From Legionella genomosp. 1 (lineage in GTDB: Bacteria; Pseudomonadota; Gammaproteobacteria; Legionellales; Legionellaceae), in NCBI GenBank assembly GCA_945889365.1, contig CAMDBQ010000107.1, positions 1 to 5,665 on the forward strand: 5,665 nt of DNA, written 5' to 3'. The notes beneath the pieces were generated by a model. That model saw only the letters and a list, made by a program, of their open reading frames with translations, did no database searches and was not told the origin of the DNA. Position numbers and translations under genes: made by a program. Positions 1-4,920 of the stretch are shown in pieces (within the stretch, counting starts at the first letter, position 1; every line of letters begins with the position of its first letter).

Positions 1-804
1 ACCTAAAGTCAAAATATCAATCTGGTGAGCACGCATATCATCCATCGTTTTAATAATTTCTTCGTCTGTTTCACCCAAACCTAACATAAGGCTGGTTTTT
101 GTTAACACATCGGGACGGTATTGTTTGGCATAAGCCAGAACCTCTAGCGTTTGCCAATACCCTGCGCGATTATCCCGAACCGGGTGTGTTAAACGCTCAA
201 CCGTTTCAACATTTTGGGCGAATACATCCACACCACTATCCAATAACACAGCAATATCTTTTTGTACGCCCTGAAAATCAGGCGTTAATGCTTCTACTTT
301 GGTTCTGGGACATCGATCTTTGATAGCACGAATCGAGTCGGCATAATGTTTCGCACCGCCATCGGGTAAATCATCACGATTTACAGACGTTAACACGACA
401 TAATCAAGATTCATCAACGCGACTGTTCTTGCCGTGTTTTCAGGCTCCTGTTCATCTAGCCAGCCATGTGGGTTACCTGTGTCTACCGCACAAAAACGAC
501 ATGCTCGTGTGCATACAGCTCCCATTAACATAATGGTTGCCGTACCATGGGACCAACACTCAGCAATATTAGGGCATTTAGCTTCTTCACATACGGTTGA
601 CAAGCGGTGGACTTTAACCTGTTCTTTCACATGCGCATAAGCTGGTGTGGTTTGGTTAACAATACGTAACCATTCGGGTTTCGGCAAGCGCTGGCGAGAC
701 GCATCTACTGATTTAACGCCATCTTTAATGGCTGCAAATCCTTGCGTGGTTTTATATTTTTGTCCACTTTCAACGACAACTGGAATATCAGCTAGCTTTT
801 TCAT
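1..804 (-). CDS. lipA: Lipoyl synthase LipA (radical SAM), 3' end cut by window edge
   Basis: LipA inserts two sulfur atoms into octanoyl groups carried on the lipoyl domains of 2-oxoacid dehydrogenases and on GcvH, in the cytoplasm. Translating the minus strand from the ATG at 804 gives 268 residues with no stop before the window edge. The family is usually about 320 residues, so roughly 50 C-terminal residues, including the usual RSSSR-type motif, lie outside. The auxiliary 4Fe-4S motif CX4CX5C is at C72, C77 and C83. The radical-SAM motif CX3CX2C is at C98, C102 and C105. TSVNRDDLPDGG, typical of LipA, follows at about 140-151. The start is supported by an AGAGGTG ribosome-binding sequence a few bases upstream. 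The gene begins inside the last codons of the PAP2 gene, so the two are probably cotranscribed and translationally coupled. The common partner lipB is not visible. All metal-ligand cysteines expected in this part are present. Confidence 0.97.
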   Translation of the reverse strand, partial: MKKLADIPVVVESGQKYKTTQGFAAIKDGVKSVDASRQRLPKPEWLRIVNQTTPAYAHVKEQVKVHRLSTVCEEAKCPNIAECWSHGTATIMLMGAVCTRACRFCAVDTGNPHGWLDEQEPENTARTVALMNLDYVVLTSVNRDDLPDGGAKHYADSIRAIKDRCPRTKVEALTPDFQGVQKDIAVLLDSGVDVFAQNVETVERLTHPVRDNRAGYWQTLEVLAYAKQYRPDVLTKTSLMLGLGETDEEIIKTMDDMRAHQIDILTLG

Positions 805-1450
805 GTTCACCTCTATAAACCGAGCTTAACCACGCCTTACGGCGTAAAATAATTAACACCAACCCAACTTCCAATAGAGTGAGATAAGCTGTTGTCAGCA
901 CATCACTGAGGTAATGTTGAGTCAAAATAACACGCGTGGAGATCACCAAAAGGCCAGCGAAGAGAAATGCATAGCAATGGCGCGGGAAAACAACGCAGAG
1001 TCCAAATACAAGGCCCGTAATGGTAGTCGTATGCCCAGATGGGAAGGACCAGAAAGGTCGAGTAAAATGCATTCCATAAATACCGTACAGTTGACTATCA
1101 AATAATAGTTCGGGACGTGCACGGCCGAGAAGCAGTTTAAAAACAAGACAAATTAAATTAGGGATCAGTACGCACAACCATAAAAACCAACTACGAGCCT
1201 CGTATTCCTTGCTTCGATGAATATAGCGAAAAAACAGTGCCAATAGAAAAAATACGGCAATATATGCAAAGCCCACACCCACCATGCTAACCAGGCTCAA
1301 TAAAGGTAGTTTTGCTTTAAGAGGCAATCCATGAAAAAAGTAGGCAACAGGCTTATCAAAATAAAAAAATGACAGGACAACAAAACATAAATAACCCATT
1401 GCAACCCATGGTTGCAACATTGTTTTCAATAAGCGATCAAATGGGATCAT
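788..1450 (-). CDS. PAP2-family integral membrane phosphatase
   Basis: This 220-residue polytopic membrane protein carries the three type-2 phosphatidic acid phosphatase motifs. Motif 1 (KX6RP) is K105 to R112-P113, motif 2 is P137-S138-G139-H140, and motif 3 (RX5HX3D) is R173, H179 and D183. In motif 3 the residue before the arginine is threonine rather than the common serine. H140 and H179 are the expected catalytic histidines. Hydrophobic segments near residues 13-31, 50-74, 88-107, 143-155, 158-175 and 185-202 suggest about six membrane helices, with the active site facing the periplasm as is usual for the family. The substrate cannot be read from sequence: undecaprenyl pyrophosphate, phosphatidylglycerol phosphate, phosphatidate and lipid A phosphate are all possible. 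Its 3' end overlaps the lipA start by 17 bp, so it is likely the first gene of a two-gene operon. An AGGTGAG ribosome-binding sequence at about 1461-1466 supports the ATG at 1450. Confidence 0.93.
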   Translation of the reverse strand: MIPFDRLLKTMLQPWVAMGYLCFVVLSFFYFDKPVAYFFHGLPLKAKLPLLSLVSMVGVGFAYIAVFFLLALFFRYIHRSKEYEARSWFLWLCVLIPNLICLVFKLLLGRARPELLFDSQLYGIYGMHFTRPFWSFPSGHTTTITGLVFGLCVVFPRHCYAFLFAGLLVISTRVILTQHYLSDVLTTAYLTLLEVGLVLIILRRKAWLSSVYRGEHEKAS

Positions 1451-1471
1451 GTTTTTTTCTCACCTGTAATT

Positions 1472-1500
1472 TTGACTAAAGTTAAGATAGGACGTACTAT
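1472..1500 (+). promoter_or_regulatory. Candidate sigma70 promoter for pdxB
   Basis: TTGACT (1472-1477, 5 of 6) and TACTAT (1495-1500, 4 of 6) are separated by 17 bp. Transcription would begin near 1507, giving a leader of about 143 bases that contains the whole palindrome at 1533-1635. Its -10 box shares bases 1496-1500 with the opposing PAP2 promoter candidate, so RNA polymerase could probably occupy only one at a time. This is a match by eye only. Confidence 0.5.
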
Positions 1501-1524
1501 ACAGCGTTAAAAAAAGAAAGTCAG
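1496..1524 (-). promoter_or_regulatory. Candidate sigma70 promoter for PAP2-lipA
   Basis: Read on the minus strand, CTGACT (1524-1519, 4 of 6 consensus) and TATAGT (1501-1496, 5 of 6) are separated by 17 bp. Transcription would begin near 1489, about 39 bases before the PAP2 start codon. The -10 box overlaps that of the opposing pdxB promoter candidate. This is a match by eye only. Confidence 0.5.
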
Positions 1525-1532
1525 CATTAGAT

Positions 1533-1635
1533 GTAACTCTCTCCGTCATCCCAAACGCAGCGAGGGATCTCTAAAACTGGCTTAATCCCATAATAAGGGA
1601 TCCCTCGCTGCGTTTGAGATGACGAGGAAAGTTAC
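1533..1635. repeat. Long imperfect palindrome (short dispersed-repeat type) in pdxB leader
   Basis: The arms are 1533-1571 and 1597-1635 (39 nt each) around a 25-nt AT-rich loop. 34 of 39 positions are complementary, and the inner block 1544-1571/1597-1624 matches at 26 of 28. All five mismatches (1539, 1542, 1543, 1551, 1570) are transitions: in RNA each is a G-U wobble on one strand and a C-A mismatch on the other. The core reads CGTCATCCC, then AGCGAGGGATC. A related core, CGTCACCCC then AGCGAGGGA, occurs in the element at 3951-4022, so both are probably members of one dispersed palindromic repeat family. No U-run follows either side, so it is not a typical intrinsic terminator. The right arm ends 14 bases before the pdxB ATG. 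Confidence 0.9.
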
Positions 1636-1649
1636 AATCAGAGAACACC

Positions 1650-2726
1650 ATGCCTACTCATATTAAAATCATTGCTGATGCAAGCCTACCCAGCTTATCG
1701 GCTTTATTCCCCCCCCCTTTCGTGATAACGCCCTATCAAAACCCAGCTCAACTTCCTGATTTACTAGCCAATCAAGAGATACTGCTTTGTCGTTCCACAT
1801 TGCAAGTTGATGCCAAGCTATTAGCCAACAGTTCAATTAAATGTGTGGCTACAGCCAGCAGCGGAACGGATCACATTGATGGAACGTACTTAACGCAACA
1901 CAATATACGTTTATTTGATGCCAGAGGAACCAATGCGAGAGCGGTTGCTGATTATGTTGTTGCAACGCTTGCTGCACTTCACCCTATTGAGAAACCGATT
2001 GGCACACTGGCGGGGGTCATCGGGGTAGGCGAAGTTGGATCCCGTGTTGTCGCGCGCTTACTTGCAGCCGGGTATCACGTGATCTGTTTTGACCCATTGA
2101 AAGCCCAGCACGATGCACGTTATGCATACTGTACATTGATGGATTTAACCGCATGTGATGTATTATGTATTCATGCCAATTTACATGAGTCAGCGCCCTA
2201 CCCAAGTAGACATTTATTAAACGCGGCGTTTCTTGCGCAATTAAAATCCGGCGTCACCATTATCAATGCCGCACGGGGTGGGATCATTGACGAAGAAGCG
2301 TTATTGACATCCACCAAACCGATCACATATTGCACGGACGTTTATAGCGGAGAACCTGCCGTTGATCCACGAATTGTTAATTTTTCCACGGTGTGCACCC
2401 CACATATTGCCGGTCACAGCATTGAAGCCAAACATGGCGCGGTACTTCACGTGAGCCAACAGCTACACCAGCACTACGGATTGACAGCTCCCCCAGCATG
2501 CGCGCCCCTTCTCAATACGCTTGCGGTTGCTCCGTCAGAAAAAAACTGGCAAGCATTCGTTTTGAATTTATACAACCCTCTTACAGAAACTCATCTTTTA
2601 AAAACAGCTGCTAATAAACAAATTGCCTTCTTAACTCAGCGCACAGCACATCAACATCGCCATGATTTTAATTGTTATGAAGTTCACGGGTTGAAACAAA
2701 AAACCAGATTATTGATCGGCAATTAA
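1650..2726 (+). CDS. pdxB: 4-phosphoerythronate dehydrogenase PdxB
   Basis: PdxB oxidises 4-phosphoerythronate to 2-oxo-3-hydroxy-4-phosphobutanoate, the second step of DXP-dependent pyridoxal phosphate synthesis, in the cytoplasm. The 358-residue product has the split D-2-hydroxyacid dehydrogenase fold: an N-terminal catalytic part, a Rossmann NAD domain with GVGEVG at 125-130 and acidic D148 at the end of the next strand, then a C-terminal PdxB-type dimerisation region. The catalytic triad is R209 (in NAARGG), E235 (in SGEP) and H252 (in PHIAGHS). TASSGTDHID at 68-77 and HIAGHSIEAK at 252-261 resemble E. coli PdxB more than phosphoglycerate dehydrogenase SerA. It is slightly shorter than E. 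coli PdxB (378). The ATG at 1650 has only a weak AGAGA ribosome-binding sequence at about 1640-1645. A run of nine C (1709-1717) encodes P21-P23. The last 18 bp overlap the opposing ampG gene. Confidence 0.95.
   Translation: MPTHIKIIADASLPSLSALFPPPFVITPYQNPAQLPDLLANQEILLCRSTLQVDAKLLANSSIKCVATASSGTDHIDGTYLTQHNIRLFDARGTNARAVADYVVATLAALHPIEKPIGTLAGVIGVGEVGSRVVARLLAAGYHVICFDPLKAQHDARYAYCTLMDLTACDVLCIHANLHESAPYPSRHLLNAAFLAQLKSGVTIINAARGGIIDEEALLTSTKPITYCTDVYSGEPAVDPRIVNFSTVCTPHIAGHSIEAKHGAVLHVSQQLHQHYGLTAPPACAPLLNTLAVAPSEKNWQAFVLNLYNPLTETHLLKTAANKQIAFLTQRTAHQHRHDFNCYEVHGLKQKTRLLIGN
1709..1717 (+). repeat. Nine-C homopolymer tract inside pdxB
   Basis: Nine consecutive C residues lie in codons 20-23 of pdxB, in a stretch with otherwise ordinary base use. 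The tract is in frame here, since the ORF continues to full length. Gain or loss of one C would truncate the enzyme early, so the site is prone to slippage and to sequencing error. Confidence 0.9.
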
Positions 2727-3941
2727 ACCATCGTTTGTAAGGACTGTGTGACCGCGCACTATGAAAAGAAACGGCACGAATACGAATGCAAGGACAAATG
2801 CGACTTGATACATTCCAACCCAACCAAACCATGACTGCAGCATCATGGCGATTGGACCTGAAAACACGCGCGGCAGAGTTGAGAACCCGACTAAAATAGA
2901 AAATTGTGTTGCGGTAAAGCGGCGATCTACGAGCTTCATAAATAAAGCAACCAGCGCAGTTGAACCCAACCCGGCTGCAAAATTACCACTTACGACAGCC
3001 AGGATAAATATCGGCACGTTATTGCCGACCATTGCAAGCATAATAAACAGTGCGTTTGCCAGGGCTTGGGTCAAACCGAATACCAGTAGCGCACGATAAA
3101 GCGACCAGCGCATCAATAAAAAGCCCGCTGTTAATCCACCTAGGATAATTGAGCCCAGTCCCATAATCTTGTTAACATACGCAATCGTATCTAAAGAAAA
3201 ACCAATGTTCTGAATCAAAAAGGGCATCATGATACCACTGGTTGTTGTCGTAAACGCCTCACCCATGTTGTAAAAAAACACAAAAAACAGCAGTGCAGCT
3301 ACTTTCGGACGCGCCAAAAACTCCTTCAGTGGCTCCATAAACGATCCATAAAAATTTATTTGCTTTACAGCTGGCATTGATGGTTCTGGGCTGAAAAATA
3401 CAGCGAGCATACCAGGCAGCATTAAGAGGCCCATCACTCTATATACAACAGACCAACCTGCGTATTGCGCTATAATTAACGCCAAACCACCTGCAATCAA
3501 CAGAGCAATTCGATATCCAAGCACGGCCAAGGAGGCGCCTAATCCATATTCTGATACACGCAGGTATTCAATACGATGAGCATCAATAGCAACGTCTTGG
3601 GTCGCGGAAAAACAGGCTAGCATGAATGCCAAAATAGCCATTAACTCAGGTGAGGTCAATGGTGAGAGCCACGCCATGGCATTAAACCCGAGTAATAAAA
3701 GCAACTGCATCACGCATATCCAGCTGCGTCGTTTGCCAATGGGCAGCAACGAGTAACGATCCAATAAAGGAGCCCAGAAAATACGGAAGACATATGGCAA
3801 GCCAATTAAACTCAACATGCCCGTTGCCATGATGGACATACCTGTATTAGCAAACCAAGCTTGAAGAGTGCTAGTGATTAAGGCGAGGGGAAGTCCTGAC
3901 GAAAAGCCTAAAATAAAAACAATTAACAACCGCTTGTTCAT
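2709..3941 (-). CDS. ampG: AmpG-type muropeptide permease (MFS)
   Basis: AmpG imports GlcNAc-anhydroMurNAc peptides from the periplasm for peptidoglycan recycling, and in many bacteria this feeds beta-lactamase induction. From the ATG at 3941 the protein has 410 residues and is hydrophobic throughout, with about 12 predicted membrane segments. Matches to E. coli AmpG include LGFSSGLPL (11-19), TLQAW (25-29), WAPLLDRY (56-63), KRRSW (70-74), SATQDVAIDA (112-121), LGYR (141-144), the SPEP that ends the first half (184-187), and a second half starting around residue 213. It is shorter than E. coli AmpG (491, about 14 segments). An in-frame GTG at 3977 would add 12 residues (GNALHIPHGVL after the start), but these are encoded by the upstream repeat, so the ATG is preferred; GGGG at 3947-3950 can serve as ribosome-binding sequence. 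mip lies upstream on the same strand; pdxB overlaps the 3' end. I see no ampD or ampR nearby. Confidence 0.92.
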   Translation of the reverse strand: MNKRLLIVFILGFSSGLPLALITSTLQAWFANTGMSIMATGMLSLIGLPYVFRIFWAPLLDRYSLLPIGKRRSWICVMQLLLLLGFNAMAWLSPLTSPELMAILAFMLACFSATQDVAIDAHRIEYLRVSEYGLGASLAVLGYRIALLIAGGLALIIAQYAGWSVVYRVMGLLMLPGMLAVFFSPEPSMPAVKQINFYGSFMEPLKEFLARPKVAALLFFVFFYNMGEAFTTTTSGIMMPFLIQNIGFSLDTIAYVNKIMGLGSIILGGLTAGFLLMRWSLYRALLVFGLTQALANALFIMLAMVGNNVPIFILAVVSGNFAAGLGSTALVALFMKLVDRRFTATQFSILVGFSTLPRVFSGPIAMMLQSWFGWVGMYQVAFVLAFVFVPFLFIVRGHTVLTNDGLIADQ

Positions 3942-3950
3942 TAAAACCCC

Positions 3951-4022
3951 GTGGGGAATGTGTAACGCATTCCCCACGTCACCCCGAGTAAGCGAGGGAC
4001 GACGTGGGGAATGCGTATTACA
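3951..4022 (-). repeat. Three-segment palindromic repeat between mip and ampG
   Basis: Read on the minus strand, segment A (4022-4001) can pair with segment B (3980-3961), and B can instead pair with segment C (3960-3951). The A:B stem has 16 perfect pairs (4016-4001 with 3980-3965). It extends inward through two G-U wobbles and three G-C pairs to a 10-nt loop (3986-3995), and outward past a 2-nt bulge. The B:C stem is 10 perfect pairs (3977-3968 with 3960-3951) with a 7-nt loop. The two folds are mutually exclusive. The inner core CGTCACCCC plus AGCGAGGGA on the plus strand is related to the element at 1533-1635. The repeat ends 9 bases before the ampG ATG, directly beside its GGGG ribosome-binding sequence. 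No U-run follows, so an intrinsic terminator is not obvious, though attenuation or mRNA stabilisation of the mip transcript is possible. Confidence 0.85.
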
Positions 4023-4034
4023 ATATCTATAGCT

Positions 4035-4730
4035 TTATTTTTTAACAGAGATCAAATGAACATTAAATACCAATGTTTCATTTGGTCCAATGGGTCCGCC
4101 AACACTACGTGGGCCATAAGCCAAATTAGATGGCACATAAATTTCCCAAGTTGAACCTGTAGGCATTAATTGCAATGCTTCAGTCCAACCAGGAATCACT
4201 TGTGTAACCTTGAATGCCGCTGGTTTGCCGGCTTTGTCTGTGCTATCAAAAACAGTGCCGTCGATTAACGTCCCTGTATACTCAACAGTCACTTCGTCTT
4301 CTCTCCCAGGTTTAGGGCCTGTGCCGTTGGTGATAATTTTATACTGCAAACCACTTGGCAGAACAACAACGCCCGGTTTTGCTTTATTTTGACTCAGGAA
4401 TGCATCGCCCTTTGTTTTGTTGACAGCACCTTGCTTATCAGCTTCAGCAGCATGTTTAGCCATTAAATCCTTCTGAAATTTAGCCAGGCTATCTTTCATC
4501 TGTTGATCAGTCATCAGCATTGCACCACCAACCATACCATCCTGGATCCCTTTGGCCATTATAGTAGGATTAATTTCAATGCTTTGTCGTTTAAGGTTTT
4601 TTCCCAAATCAATACCAACACTATAAGACAACTTGTCTAAATCAGTATTTAGTACGGTAGCATCCGCTGCAACTATTGCTGTTGACATTGCCAACCCCAT
4701 GACGGCAGCTGCGACTAATTTCATTTTCAT
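4035..4730 (-). CDS. mip: Mip-like exported FKBP peptidyl-prolyl cis-trans isomerase
   Basis: Mip (macrophage infectivity potentiator) is a homodimeric foldase in the envelope of Legionella and its relatives, needed for full intracellular infectivity in L. pneumophila. The product has 231 residues, close to the L. pneumophila length of 233. A signal peptide spans residues 1-22 (KMK, a hydrophobic core, then V-A-A before D23). An N-terminal dimerisation region and a long charged helix (about 75-115) follow, then the FKBP domain (about 120-230). FKBP pocket residues by alignment with FKBP12 are Y151, F161, D162, V178, I179, W182, Y205 and F222, all intact. The stretch VIPGWTEALQLMP and the end GPIGPNETL resemble the L. 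pneumophila protein very closely. The ribosome-binding sequence is GGAG at 4741-4738. It is transcribed away from ppsR, with ampG 93 bases downstream on the same strand. No lipobox is seen, so it is not a lipoprotein of the FkpA/Mip-lipo kind. Confidence 0.97.
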   Translation of the reverse strand: MKMKLVAAAVMGLAMSTAIVAADATVLNTDLDKLSYSVGIDLGKNLKRQSIEINPTIMAKGIQDGMVGGAMLMTDQQMKDSLAKFQKDLMAKHAAEADKQGAVNKTKGDAFLSQNKAKPGVVVLPSGLQYKIITNGTGPKPGREDEVTVEYTGTLIDGTVFDSTDKAGKPAAFKVTQVIPGWTEALQLMPTGSTWEIYVPSNLAYGPRSVGGPIGPNETLVFNVHLISVKK

Positions 4731-4802
4731 AAACCATCTCCGTAAATTCTTAGGACATTAGATTCCCAGATCAAAATAAAAAATATTCCGCAATCATTTT
4801 GC

Positions 4803-4831
4803 CTAATATCCATTGAAATTACCATAGTCAC
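4803..4831 (-). promoter_or_regulatory. Candidate sigma70 promoter for mip
   Basis: On the minus strand, GTGACT (4831-4826, 4 of 6) and TATTAG (4808-4803, 4 of 6) are spaced by 17 bp. Transcription would start near 4796, giving a leader of about 66 bases that includes an A/T-rich stretch at 4774-4786. The match is modest and by eye; other AT-rich hexamers in the region could serve instead. Confidence 0.35.
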
Positions 4832-4860
4832 TTGAAAATCCCCTGAACGTTAAGGAGAAT

Positions 4861-4894
4861 AGGCTCAACTCCATATAATATTGGAGATTGGCCT
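4861..4894 (+). promoter_or_regulatory. Perfect -10 box centred in an interrupted dyad upstream of ppsR
   Basis: TATAAT at 4874-4879 matches the -10 consensus exactly. It sits in the 8-bp centre of a dyad with arms CTCCA (4869-4873) and TGGAG (4882-4886), plus outer arms AGGC (4861-4864) and GCCT (4891-4894) sharing the same axis. In all, 10 of 13 arm positions are complementary. A good -35 at 16-18 bp is absent; the closest is TTAAGG at 4850. A second possibility is TTGAAA (4832-4837), 17 bp, GAGAAT (4855-4860). The dyad could be an operator for a repressor or activator of ppsR. Confidence 0.45.
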
Positions 4895-4906
4895 CATCAA
4901 TATAAT

Positions 4907-4911
4907 AAGGA
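4907..4911 (+). promoter_or_regulatory. Ribosome-binding site of ppsR
   Basis: AAGGA lies 9 bases before the ATG at 4921, in an otherwise A/T-rich leader. It decides the start: the protein then begins MKRTVFMISDGTG, matching the family N-terminus. Confidence 0.8.
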
Positions 4912-4920
4912 TTAAAATAG

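Noticed and set aside
99..640. Open frames on the plus strand across the lipA region
   Set aside because: They lie antisense to lipA, which has all the expected cysteine motifs; their translations show no recognisable domain and no ribosome-binding site.
914..1146. Short open frames inside the PAP2 gene on both strands
   Set aside because: They overlap a gene whose three catalytic motifs are intact, and their composition looks like out-of-frame translation.
1533..1635. Palindrome as an intrinsic terminator
   Set aside because: Neither side is followed by a T-run in the direction of any gene ending there; it lies between two divergent gene starts, where no terminator is needed.
1650..2726. 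SerA (phosphoglycerate dehydrogenase) instead of PdxB
   Set aside because: The protein lacks an ACT domain, and the TASSGTDHID and HIAGHSIEAK segments and the C-terminal region fit PdxB better.
2845..3099. Plus-strand open frame opposite ampG
   Set aside because: It is a shadow of the membrane-protein coding sequence, with no ribosome-binding site or recognisable motif.
1533..4022. Insertion sequence or CRISPR array made from the palindromic repeats
   Set aside because: There is no transposase frame and no target duplication seen. The two elements are 2.3 kb apart and are not evenly spaced repeats with spacers.
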